A stretch of DNA of 64,000 nt, taken from the NCBI GenBank assembly GCA_007115705.1, contig QXEO01001791.1, positions 475,001 through 539,000 on the forward strand. Direction: 5' to 3'. Source of the stretch: Dactylis glomerata. Its lineage: Eukaryota > Streptophyta > Magnoliopsida > Poales > Poaceae. The notes below the pieces were generated by a model, which had not been told where the DNA came from, made no database searches, and saw only the letters and a program-made list of their open reading frames with translations. The translations under genes were made by a program, and so were the position numbers. This document shows, piece by piece, positions 11,793-22,760 of this stretch. Every line of letters begins with the position of its first letter. The stretch's first letter is position 1.

Positions 11793-13525
11793 TGAAGGAA
11801 ATATGCCCTAGAGGCAATAATAATATTGTTATTATCATATTTCTTGTTCATGATAATGTTTATACTCCATGCTAGAATTGTATTAAGCGGAAACATTAAT
11901 ACTTGTGTGGTTTATGAACAACACCGTGTCCCTAGTACGCCTCTATGGACTAGCTCATTGATTAATGATGGTTAAGGTTTCCTAACCATAGACATGAGTT
12001 GTCAATTAATAATGAGATCATATCATTAGGAGAATGATGTGATGGACAGACCCAAATAAAGCAGAGCAATTAGATCGTGTCATCGTGTTCATCTTTGCGA
12101 AGCTTTTTCTATGTCATGTATTGTATTCCTTAGACCATGAGATAATACAACTCCCTAGTATCGGAAGAAAGCTTTGAAGTCATCAAACGTCATCCTATGT
12201 GAGGGTGATAATAAAGGTGTCTCTCAGGTGATCGGAAAGTACTTGTTGGGTTGTATGTATCGAGATGGAATTTGTCCCTCCCAAGTCGGAGAGATATACT
12301 TCGGGCCCACTCGGTAATCGATATCAACACCGCTTGCAAGCATGTGGTTAAGGAGTTAATCACGAAGTGATATCGGATTACGGAACGAGTAAAGTACTTG
12401 CTGTGAACGAGATTGAACTAGGTATGGCGATACCGACGATCAAATCTCGGGCGAGTAAAATATCGTGTGACGAAGGGAATACATATACGGGATTAATTGA
12501 ATCCTGACATCGTGGTTCATCCGATATGATCATCGATGAATATGTGGGAGTCAATATGGGTTTCCAGATCCCGCTATTGATTATTGATAGAAGATCATGT
12601 CTGCATATTCTCGAACCCGTAGGGTCACACACTTAACGTGCATCGACGCTAGGATAGAATGGATAATTGGTTTATGAGTTTTTAGTTCGGAGTCTCGGAT
12701 GAGATCCAGGACGTCACGAGAGGTTCCGGAATGGTCCGGAGAATAAGATTCATATAAAGGAAAGCAGTTTTTGGATTCCGGAAAGGTTTCGGAGTTTATC
12801 GGTATTGTACCGGAAGGTTCTAGAAGGTTCCGGAGTGGGACCAACGTGGGCCCACTTGACGGAGGCCTGCGTGGGCCTAAGGGGAAGTGCCCTGGCCGCC
12901 TTGGGCCAGGTGCACAAGGCCCCTATGGCCCAGCCGGCCAAGCCCAAGGGGAAACCCTAAAGGAAACTTCAAATAAGGAAAGGGGGGGGGAAACTTGCCC
13001 CCCACTCCTCCTTATCCAAGTCAGCTAGGGATTGGAGGAGGGGGCTATGCTGGCCGCCCAGCCCTCCATATAAGGGGGGGCAGGGGGCGCAGCCCTCCCT
13101 CACCTCAAGTCCCAAACCCTAGCCGCCCCTGCTGCCCTCCCTCTCTCTCTCGTGACTGCGCGTAGGCGAAGCCCTGCCGCAGAAACTCTCCACCAAAAAG
13201 CACCACGCCGTCGTGCTGCTGATCCAATCTATCTCTCCACCATACTTGCTGGACCAAGGAAGGAGGAGACGTCGCTGCACCGTACGTGTGCAACTCTCGG
13301 AGGCGCCGCCACTTGCGGCGTAGGATCGGATCGGATCGCGAGGAGGAGACGGCGAGTACGACTACGTCAACCACGTTCTTTTGAACGTTTCCGCTGTGCG
13401 ATATCTTCAAGGGTATGAAGATCTCATCTACCTCTCTCGTTGATTACATCTCCTGGATTAGATCTTGGCTTTCTTGTTCGCATCCGTAGGAAATTTTTTG
13501 ATTTACTATGCTGCAAAACCCTTCA
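11793..13525 (+). repeat. 3' LTR of the non-autonomous Copia
   Basis: Length 1733 bp, ending CCCTTCA and followed by the AAACC duplicate. It is about 99.6% identical to 5105-6837. Confidence 0.93.
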
Positions 13526-13530
13526 AAACC

Positions 13531-14213
13531 CTAGCCCACTCCTTTTCTTCCCTTATCCCCATCGGCCGCCTCCACCCCCTGAACAGTGAAACCCTAGATC
13601 GCCAACGCCGCCGCCTCCCGAGCATGCGTACAAGCCGCCTCTCGGCCATGTGCGTGATCTCCCCCGACTCCGACCCCAACCTCCACGCCCTCCACCCTCT
13701 TTTAGCCTCCCCCGCCACCACTCCCGACGTGAGCTCCTTCGCCCGCCCCCATTTCTGCAGCCCTTCTAGCTGCCACCCAGATCCACATCACACGCCACCC
13801 CTCGGCCAGCTTCGGCTGACATCCTCCAGCCCCGCCCAATGACCCAAGCTCGCTGCGTAGGAGGAATCCTTCGTCCTCGGCTGCCGCCGCTGCTCCATAC
13901 TCGCTGCAAGTCAACCATGGTGAGTTCCCCTTGGTACTCTACCTTATCTCCTCGGTCCAGAGTGTCTGTGCCAATCTTGTAACAACAGATTGATGATTCA
14001 TTCTTGCAGGCGAATGAGGAAGTTGACCCGGATGCCAGTGCTGCTCGAGATGTTCCTTCAGAGCGGCTCCCTCCTCGAGAAGAACAGGCTCCACCTCGAC
14101 CCGATGTTTCGCCGCCATCCAGGACTCTGGCAGCATTAACGACGAGTAGGATGTGGAGGTCGTACTCACCGACGACGAGCTGTCAGATCCCAGCCCATCT
14201 GACCTAGGTACGT
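13531..14213 (+). pseudogene. Gene-like fragment with 5' leader, intron and exon
   Basis: C/T-rich leader-like sequence follows the telo-box and reaches AACCATG at 13915-13919 or so, directly followed by GTGAGT. A matching acceptor TTGCAG precedes 14010. Joining them gives ATG plus GCGAATGAGGAAGTTGACC, reading MANEEVDPDASAARD. An overlapping frame in the same exon reads MRKLTRMPVLLEMFLQSG. A third frame after 14110 reads AIQDSGSINDE, then a stop, then DVEVVLTDDELSDPSPSDL. The exon ends CTAG before GTACGT, a plausible donor. I do not recognise the protein, and the frame switching suggests decay. It could be a captured host gene 5' end. Confidence 0.45.
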
Positions 14214-15053
14214 CAGGCCAAAGTGCCCAACCTGAATTGTTACTGAAATCTTGGATCGTGATTTGCTCGGAATTGGTCTTGGATCGTATAATTAGGGGGC
14301 AAATGTCACAAATTGGTCTTGGATTGTGATTTGCTCGGAGCAGCGCGTTTGCTTAAAGTTTGTTTGAAGCGTGTTTGCTTAAAGTTCGTTTGCAGCTTGT
14401 TAACAGAGTAAGGGCTGCACCTAGAGATTTCGCACGCTGCATATCCTTTAGCCATTAGGCTCGATAGTGTACTTACACTTGGTACTTGGACTTTGGACTC
14501 TGAAAAGTATGTTGATTGTCCTCTGCTGCACGAGTTACAGGGTTTTAGAACTAAAACATGCAACTTGTCCATAAACACTTGTATCTTAACAGATCTTGTA
14601 TAAATATGTATGAAAGATGATTTCAATATCCAGATCCGGGATAGGCTAGAATATATGTGGATTTATGAAGTGTGTAATCTATCTTTCGATATAGTTCTTC
14701 CTGTTGCTTTGTCATGCCTGCTTTTTAGCTTCCCTGTTCTCTGTTCTACTTACTACATGAAATTAATTTGATGCATTTTAATCTATCTGAGGTGCTTCTT
14801 ATTTTTATGTGGTACAAATGCCAATGTTTTGGTACTTTTGCAAACTGTGACAGGCTGCTGGAAGCTGCCAGGGCATTTGTAGTGGGGAAGGAGTTCATGG
14901 TCAGTAGTTGCCGTCAGGGTCGCAGGTTTGGGTCACGAGGCTGCTGACTGGTGAGTTCACGGTGAATGCCCACCTCAATGTAAGACATTGCCTTCCTATT
15001 GCTAGTATCTATGATGAGTGTACCTTCAGATAATGGAGATTGTTATAGCCCAT
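14214..15053 (+). other. Intron-like AT-rich stretch between captured fragments
   Basis: No coding sequence is supported. Short near-repeats occur around 14270-14400 (AATTGGTCTTGGAT and GTTTGCTTAAAGTT, each twice). A possible exon near 14850-14955 has no recognisable product. Confidence 0.4.
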
Positions 15054-15215
15054 AACATGATCACTGGTACCTCCCAGGCTGATTGTGCTGTGCTTATCAT
15101 TGGCTCCACCACTGGTGGTTTTGAGGCTGGTATCTCCAAGGATGGCCAGACCTGTGAGCATGCTCTCCTTGCTTTCACCCTTGGTGTGAAGCAGATGATC
15201 TGCTGCTGCAACAAG
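15054..15215 (+). pseudogene. Captured exon fragment of translation elongation factor eEF1A
   Basis: The 54 codons from 15054 read NMITGTSQADCAVLII, then GSTTGGFEAGISKDG, then QTCEHALLAFTLGVKQ and MICCCNK. This is the GTP-binding-domain segment of plant eEF1A, which delivers aminoacyl-tRNA to ribosomes. Against the conserved family two residues differ, each explained by one base change: IIDS to IIGS and TREH to TCEH. The last is CGT to TGT, a CpG change. Similarity starts abruptly just before Asn; the usual RDFIK is missing. It ends at CAACAAG followed by GTATAT, a plausible donor, so it was probably taken from genomic DNA. It is the best-identified gene piece in the CACTA and cannot make a working factor. 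Confidence 0.88.
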
Positions 15216-15898
15216 GTATATCCTGCTCAAGCCATATATGTTCATATAACTGCATAGATTCATAGCATACCCAAAATGCCAAGCTACAGTTGATATGTTT
15301 ATATACCTTTGTCAGAGATAGTTGGCTATCCAGGCTTATGTCCCAGATTTATGGCCACACAGTTCTAATTGAAATCTGAATAAAACACATGTCTGTAAAT
15401 TAATTTATGTAAATTCGTTACTGTTTGAACTGTGTTAAATATATGCCTACTGTTTGAACTGTTGAAAATTACTAAAAACTGGGACACAAGTGTGGGATTG
15501 GTTTTAATTATCTGTCCAAAGTAAAAGCATGTGTGTGTCCATATGATTCATGGTTTAATTATGTCCTAGTAATGTTTAATTGGTCCTTTTTTACTTGGTT
15601 TGACCCGCACCTGCAGCATCCTTGATTCTTGCTGATCCTTACCTTGCTTGTTTTTTCTCGCAGACCTGATGGAGCCATGATGCTTGCCTATGTGCTGGAG
15701 CGCATCAATTCTAGCCATGCCACCGCATTCTCAATGTCGAGCTCACAGCGCTGCAACCGCATCAATGCCTGGAGATTGGGACGCCAAGTCTGGTCGCCTA
15801 GAAGCATATGCTTTGGGTTCTGTGATATTGCATTTGGTACTGTTGGAGTACTATTGATGAATATTTTATGTTGTAGGATATTGTCATGCGTGGATGTA
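15216..15898 (+). other. Intron-like stretch and terminal exon-like piece
   Basis: 15216-15660 is AT-rich without coding signal. CTCGCAG at about 15657-15663 looks like an acceptor. The open frame after it (to 15925) begins PDGAMMLAYVLERINSSHATAF and resembles no family I know. Sequence near 15800-15895 has the T-rich look of a 3' untranslated region. It may be the tail of the chimeric captured gene. Confidence 0.35.
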
Positions 15899-16220
15899 CA
15901 CTACTGCAGAAAAGCTTACCAGTGACGGGCTCAAAATGCCCATTAGTGACGGGCAAGGCGCCCGTCACTAGTATTTGTTACTAGTGGCGGCCATTTATGG
16001 GTGCCCGTCACTGATTTTTGTTTAGCAATGACGGTCGTCGTTCTTACCCGTCAGTGGTATTGTTTACCAGTGGCAGTCCATTATTATTACCCGTCGCTGG
16101 TATTAGGTTACCAGTGACAATCATTTCTTCACGCCTAACACTACATAGTTTTCACGGTAGTGTTTTTTGAAGTTAGCAGTGACGGATCCTTTGGTTATTT
16201 GGTAGTTTGGCCGCCACGGA

Positions 16221-17331
16221 TAAAAAAATTAGGAATAAAAAGGCATTTTAAGAAATAAAAAATATTCCATTTGCACATCCAGAACACTACGAGCACAAGC
16301 ACAAATACTCACAGATATATAGCACAATATTCCAAAACAAGTTTGTTGTTATTTAAATACAACCAACACCTCAAATTAAAATCATCCAACTCTTGTAGAA
16401 CGTCAATGCTTCCACCATCATCCACGGGATGTCTTGATAGTAAAACAATGTAGCTCGAGCTAAAATGCTGATAATTCAGGTAGTTAAACAGGTTGAAATA
16501 GTTAACTATGTGCTGGAGCCCACTTGATGCAACAGCGTTCAAGATAGACCACGTTACACAATCAAGTGATCATAGATAATGGGTCGCTCCTTGTATAGGA
16601 ACCAATCTACTACCGCTCTATAAATTTTTACAGCAGGGGCACCAAAGAAGTGACACCATTTCTAGTTCTCCCAGCCATGCACTTGGTTGAACTTTTTGTC
16701 TTAGTACCTTCACCCACCGTAGTATCTTCAGAGGTCTCCGGCGGCCATCAGGAATGGAAAAGGTCAAGTGAAATATTAGGGAATTATCTAGTACGCATAA
16801 ACAATACACTGGGGAAACCATCAGAGAATGTAAACCTGGTACTAGTACTGGCATAGGTGTGTATCGCATGCTCAATGATCTCAGAAAAGAACTAGGTGTG
16901 AGTCCTCTGTTTGGCAGAAATAAAAGTTACTTTTCCAACTTACTTTACCTGTAGCTACTCAAAGAAGTAAACAAGAAACTTTTGAATGCCAGGATAGCCT
17001 GAAGGTAAAATGAGGGGAGAGTCATAGTCTAGCCATACAAGAGAAGTACCAGATCTTTGACGATGTGTACTTGGGGCGGGAGATTAAACAGGACAATTTA
17101 CTGATATACTACCACTACAGCAGTAATGCAGTATATATATATGTGATAAAAAAGTCACAATCACAGGTAAGATCTTATAATATCAAATTACACATAAATC
17201 ACTAATAAAAAAGTAAATCCACTTAGGTGGCAATGAGAAATGACAAGCAAAATTGCAACACAGAACTAAGACATGATACTGAAGAATTAACGAATACACC
17301 AAAACCCCCTAACAGATCTCAAAACCTAATG
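16221..17331. other. Inner CACTA interior, left part
   Basis: No complete gene. Around 16640-16860 the minus strand looks exon-like, with several open frames over a region of higher GC, but I do not recognise a product. The rest is AT-rich. Confidence 0.4.
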
Positions 17332-17336
17332 TGTTG

Positions 17337-18873
17337 TGATGTCTACGCACTTCTATTCTTGTAGACACTTGTTGGGCCTCCAAGTGCAGAGGTTTGTAGA
17401 ACAGCAGCAAGTTTCCCTTAAGTGGATCACCCAAGGTTTATCGAACTCAGGGAGGTTAGAGGTCAAAGCTATCCCTCTCAAGCAACCCTGCAATTACGAT
17501 ACAGAAAGTCTCTTGTGTCCCCAACACACCCAATACACTTGTCAAATGTATAGGTGCACTAGTTCGGCGAAGAGATAGTGAAATACAAGCGGTATATATG
17601 ATTATAAGTAGCAAACGTGATGTGAAATAAATATCGCTGCGAGCAAACAAGTAATAAAATAGCAAGTAAACGGTATGCAAAGCTTGGAAACAAGGCCTAG
17701 GGATCATACTTTCACTAGTGGACACACTCCCAACAATATAACATGAATGAACAAGTAACTTCTCTTTGCTAAGGTACTCTGAATTACTCTCCTATTGAAT
17801 AACACTAATCATCGCGTAGTGGCTACAGAAGCACCCCTTAAAGTTCATCAAGTACTTGACAAACACCACTCATAGCGATAAACAAATCATATCACAACTC
17901 AAGATAGAAATCATTGCGACTTAGACCAAGTACTAACACGGTGCACACACTGTCAACTTTACACCATGAAAGGAGGAATAGATCACTCAGTACTATCATA
18001 GCAATAATTATTCTCATAATCCACAAGAGATCACAATCATAGCCTAAACCAAGTACCACCATGATGCACGCACTGTCACCGTTACATCATAGCAGGAGGA
18101 ATAGATTACTTTAATAACATTGCTAGAGTACACAAAATATCTGAATAATAACATGTACTTGTTCAACATGATACAAAGCTCACGATCACATAAAGATCAC
18201 ATCATGGGAGAGAGAGGTGAACCACATAGCTACCGGTAGAGCCCTTAGCCCCGGGGATGAACTACTCCCTCCTCATCATAGGAGACAGCAAGGTTGATGG
18301 AGATGGCGGTGAGGTCGATGGAGACGGCGGAGACGGCGATGGAGACCGATGGAGATGGCTCCGGGGGCACTTCCCCGTCCCGGCAGGGTGCCGGAACAGA
18401 GACTTCTGTCCCCCGAAATTCGTCGGTGGCGGCGGCGGAGCTACGGAACTCTTTCTGGAAATCTGATCGGGGCTTAGGTTTTTCTCGTCAGGGGGTATAT
18501 GTAGGCGAAAGGGGGCTGTCAGAGGGTGGACCACGTGGCCTCACACGGGGGTGGCGCGGCCAGGGGCCAGGCCGCGCTGCCCCTGTGTGTGGGGGCCTCG
18601 TGGCCCCCCTCCGTCAGGTCTTCGGATGTTTGGGAGCTCCCCGATGAAATATGACTTTAGGAACTTGTTTCGTCCAATTCCGAGAATATTTCCTGTGTAT
18701 CACTTCTGAAACCAAAAATAGCAGAAAATAGGGAACTGGCACTGTGGCACTTCGTTAATAGGTTAGTTCCGGAAAGCGTATAAAAATGCCACTAAGTGTA
18801 ACGAAACAATAGGCAACTGGTGTAAAACAAAGCATGGAGCATCAAAAATTATAGATACGTTTGAGACGTATCA
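17337..18873 (-). repeat. 3' LTR of the reversed Gypsy
   Basis: It is 1537 bp and begins on the minus strand with TGATACGTCTC at 18873. The open frames at 18257-18650 (Asp/Gly-rich) are low-complexity GGAGATGGC repeats within the LTR, not a gene. Confidence 0.92.
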
Positions 18874-18890
18874 AGCATCCCCAAGCTTAA
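18874..18890 (-). promoter_or_regulatory. Polypurine tract of the reversed Gypsy
   Basis: On the minus strand TAAGCTTGGGGATGCT abuts the 3' LTR start. The same word occurs twice more inside the element near 21075-21150. Confidence 0.75.
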
Positions 18891-21804
18891 CTCCTGCTCG
18901 TCCTCGAGTAGGTAAGTGATAACAAAAGAATAATTTTTGAGGTGACATGCACCTACACAATCTTGATCATATATGTAAGCATTGGTGAGCTGAGATCAAT
19001 AGAACTTAAACATGGGCATGAAGATATAATCATGACAATAAGAACTTAGCAACCATGTTGTAAACATGCAAATGAACACAAACAAAAGATCATGAAAATG
19101 AAACAATGAAAGTCAAACGTGTGTTCAAATCATAAGGAAAAACATACAAATGGTTTTCAGCTTGTCCTTCAAAGAGAGCAAAACATAAATGCATAGGACA
19201 CCTTCAAGTTTAAGAGGGCGACTAGATACAAATAATTTAAGAACAAATGAAACCAACAATATGAGTCAATCAATGAACTTTGGGACAATGCATATCACAC
19301 TAAGAATGACAACTATGCTCTCTTAATGGTGCATAAAGAAAGAAGGTGGTGACTCAACATAAAAGTAAAAGATAGGCCCTTCGCAGAGGGAAGCAGTGTT
19401 TGCAAGTTTTATAACCTTCAAAAATTATGGTACTTACCGGCTTTGAGCTCTCATTGCCCCCATCATAAGCATCTTGAATGGTTAAAGTTAATGCGAGAAC
19501 AATTATGATGCATACGCTTGACAAATCATAAGTTGAAAACCTCGTGTCCCGTGAATACGAGTACCCAAACTATGCTAGTTTACTTAGAGTCCCAAGCAAG
19601 GCTCTTGTCATTGTAAGTGTATGCATATCATTGAGAACCGCCAATGGGGTACCTCCGTGCCCGATGACATGGAACAAGCCCACACCAAAATGACAGGACA
19701 AGCAGACAATGAACACCTCGGCATCTCTTTTATTTGCTATATTGTTTAGCTTTTTATTGTGAGATGCGTCGTCGAATGTTCACCATGGGTATGCTGCAAA
19801 TTTCCACCATGAATTATGCATGGCTTAGATTGGCGGCCCGGCGTTTCCCTAACACATATAAAAACTCCATGATCCTCACAAGATTCCCAATTCATTTCAC
19901 ACAGCGGGCATCCATAAACAAAAGATCACAATATCAACTCAAATAAGAAGTGCAATGTTGAAAGCTTGCCCCATGACGGCATGGCTGGGCTAGTCTCCAA
20001 CTTACAACTTGCAAGCATAACAACTCAGCATAAAAGACCACAATGTCAAATTTTTAAGAACAGGAAAAAGTAAAGTGTGCCTTCCGGTTCGTGAGAGCTT
20101 TACTGACCGAATTTCGCATAACACTGGTAAGAGTTTAATTTGAAGAGAATATAAAAGCAAGTCAAATTTACTTGGAATAGCAAATTGCTAGTAGGTATGT
20201 ATGGTGGACACTTTGGAAAACTTTGGCTTTAAGGAGTTGGATGCACGAGTAGAGCTCATACTCAGTACAAGGCGAGGGCTAGCAAAAGACTGGGAGCGAC
20301 CGACTAAGAGAGCAATAATGGCCATAATCATGCAAAGCGACAAAGCGACATTAAAAGAAGCATACGATGGCATCAAAAGTCAAAAACTAAATGATCATGA
20401 AGGCTAAAGGCGACTTTGGAAGAGTCTAACATGTGTGAGCATGCGCCAAGTCAACCCAAATAAAGCATCAAGGAGAAAACCAAAATAGTGCTTCCATACA
20501 ATAAAAACAACGCATGATTTTTTCAAAGGCTCATTAAGCAATCTCAGTTATTTGAGACAAGTCATGCTACAGCAAAACCACTAAGCATACTATCAAAAAG
20601 ACATCTAGCATGACATGAAAAAGCCTAAGCCGCAGTCTACACAAGCTCCTTCTTGTACCACTATTTTGCACAAAGCTTTTTCTCTTTTCCAACACCATTT
20701 GAAATTTTTATAAACACCTCTTTTGATGAAAACCAATAAAGACCAGAGGCAAAAATACACCTTGATGAAAAGATATGACAAGATCTGAACGCATATCAAG
20801 GCGAAAACGAAAACCAAAAGCAGTAGCAGAAAAAGAAGAATGCTCGATTTTAAATAAGAGTGAAAACTAGAGCGTTCTTTGCAAATGAAAACGAGTACAT
20901 CTCCTCCAAAGGAAACATGATGTGATCTAACCATTTATTGCAGCAAACAAAACTAAACTAACTAAGAAAACTAAAACAACTGACGCTCCAAGAAAAACAC
21001 ATAGTGCATGAAGCAATAAAAATATAGTGTTTTGAAAGGTGACCTGATTTTTGCCGATGAAGAAGGGGTGCCTCGGGGGCATCCCCAAGCTTTGACGCTT
21101 GTACTTCTTGGATATTTCTTGGGGTGCTGGGCATCCCCAAGCTTGAGCTTTTGTCCATTCTTCATCTCATCTCATCATTCTCCAATCCCTACACTTGAAA
21201 ACTTCCTTCATACAAAACTAAACACAATTCTATTAGCAACATTAGTGCAAGCATAAAATATATTCAACCTCTTTTAGCTTCAGGTTTCAACCCAAAACCA
21301 CCACATATAAAGTATATACTACTGTAGCAACTTCCACAAGAGTTCCATGATAAAAAAGAACTCAAAAGAAAGCGATAAAGTGGCAAAAACAAATATTGGC
21401 AGAAATCTGTCAAAACTGAACAGCTGACAAAGGACGAATTTTTGAGGGATTTTCTGTTGCTCAAATCAAAAAGTGTTCAACTGAGAAAAGTTTGGATATA
21501 ACCTGGGGCATATGCACAAGAAATCGCAGGTCCAAAAGATATACAGAGAATTTTCACGAATTTTTACGGTGCAGCACCAAAAACAGTTTCAGGACAGCAA
21601 CATCCCCAAATCTTTACCTCACTCAAATTAGAGGCTTCTCTTGGCACAAAAACGAAATAAACAAGATAAGGAGCGGTTATTACAGCAGTAATAACTTCCA
21701 AGACTCAAATAAAAGAAAAAGTACTGAAAATAAACAATGGGTTATCTCCCAAGAGTGCTTTTCTTTAACGCCTTTGAGCTAGGCGCAGTAATTTGCAAAG
21801 ATGC
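18891..21804 (-). other. Long conserved non-coding interior of the reversed Gypsy
   Basis: Nearly 3 kb without a coding frame. Much of it matches, in the opposite orientation, the interior of the Gypsy at 56810-59359, including the GCTTGGGGATGCCCCCGAGG block near 21060-21095. Both copies place TTAAAGAAAAGCACTCTTGG just after the end of coding. Conservation between two diverged copies suggests functional RNA sequence (packaging, priming or intron), which is inference. Confidence 0.6.
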
Positions 21805-22620
21805 TCATGTGGGCGCCATATAAGAGCTTGAGGCAAAGGCGCCATATAGGAACTTGAAGCAATAGAGAGCATCAAAAAGCATATGTGAAAGACATTTATA
21901 TCTGAACCACTTCCTATGAAAAATAGTCTTGTAGAAAAACAAGTCATGAAAGCGCAAAGCAAAAAGCATAGGAAGGCAAAACAAGTACAACTTCAAGAAT
22001 TGCAACATAAAGAGGGGAAACTTAATATTGTTGAGATCCATCAAACCATGTTTCCCTCTCTCATAATAACTTTCAGTAGCATCATGAATAGAACTAACAA
22101 TATAACTATCACATAAAACATCCCTATCATGAGCCACATGCATAAAAGAATTAATACTCACCACAGGAACAATAGTAGTAGGAGCAGATTCAACAGAATA
22201 ATTATTCTCATCACCATAATCATCATAAATAGGAGGCATATTATAATCATAACTAATTTTATCCTCAAAAGTAGGTGAACTGAAAATATTATACTCATCA
22301 TCACAAGCTAGAGAACTACTATGTCGCAAAGCATACTCATCAAACATATCATCATAAGAAGGAACATCACATATGGGAGATAAAATATCATCAGAGTAAA
22401 CTTTCTCCACTAAAGCTGGGGAGCTAAAAATATCATGCTTAACAAAACCAGCCTCCCCAAGCTTAGACTCTTCTATAGCATTATCAACAACGGTGTTCAA
22501 AGCATTCATACTAACAACACTATTAGCATGCAAATTAAGCTCCAAAGGTTTTTCAATTTTCTCTTCAAACACTTCATATCTAAACTCAGGAAAAAGACTA
22601 CAGAACTCATTGTTTTCCAT
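21805..22620 (-). CDS. 271-residue protein of the non-autonomous Gypsy, unknown function
   Basis: This uninterrupted frame starts about 110 bases inside the primer site, where gag normally begins. The product begins MENNEFCSLFPEFRYEVFE. Its first 190 residues are acidic, with many Asp, Ser and Tyr residues (FSSPTFEDKISYDY-type motifs twice). The last 80 are hydrophobic and basic (about residues 200-265). I see no zinc knuckle, protease or capsid motif. The tail ends in SSSYMAP, encoded by a short duplicated GGCGCCATATA block. It could be a remodelled gag-leader protein or an incidental frame; the length without stops in an AT-rich region favours past selection. I do not recognise the family. 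Confidence 0.5.
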   Translation of the reverse strand: MENNEFCSLFPEFRYEVFEEKIEKPLELNLHANSVVSMNALNTVVDNAIEESKLGEAGFVKHDIFSSPALVEKVYSDDILSPICDVPSYDDMFDEYALRHSSSLACDDEYNIFSSPTFEDKISYDYNMPPIYDDYGDENNYSVESAPTTIVPVVSINSFMHVAHDRDVLCDSYIVSSIHDATESYYERGKHGLMDLNNIKFPLFMLQFLKLYLFCLPMLFALRFHDLFFYKTIFHRKWFRYKCLSHMLFDALYCFKFLYGAFASSSYMAPT

Positions 22621-22732
22621 TAAGCCTAACTAGTGAAAATAAAAACAAGAAACAAAAAGATGTAATTGCAGAATCTAAAGGAAATAACTCCGAGCACTCA
22701 CACAGGAGGATGCGAGTACCTTTTACCTTACC

Positions 22733-22750
22733 TCCCCGGCAACGGCGCCA
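22733..22750 (-). promoter_or_regulatory. Primer binding site, tRNA-Asp type
   Basis: The minus strand reads TGGCGCCGTTGCCGGGGA ten bases inside the 5' LTR. It complements the plant tRNA-Asp 3' end including CCA. Confidence 0.9.
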
Positions 22751-22760
22751 GAAAAGAGCT

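Larger units (their letters stand above)
5105..13525 (+). mobile_element. Non-autonomous Copia LTR retrotransposon of the BARE1/WIS/Angela lineage
   Basis: Two LTRs of 1733 bp (5105-6837 and 11793-13525) begin TGAAGG and end CCTTCA. The 5-bp duplication AAACC flanks the element at 5100-5104 and 13526-13530. An initiator-tRNA-Met-type primer site follows the first LTR and a purine tract precedes the second. The interior of about 4.95 kb keeps recognisable but heavily decayed gag, integrase, RT and RNase H remnants with no long frame. The element must have been copied by proteins made elsewhere, since its LTRs are still 99.6% identical. It sits in forward orientation in the outer CACTA, splitting a telo-box. 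Confidence 0.93.

Noticed and set aside
17100..17140. CACTACAGCAG resembling a CACTA terminus
   Set aside because: No subterminal motifs, partner end or duplication nearby.
18257..18650. Asp/Gly-rich and Pro/Ser-rich frames on both strands, repeated at 23681-24041
   Set aside because: They are low-complexity GGAGATGGC repeats within LTRs.
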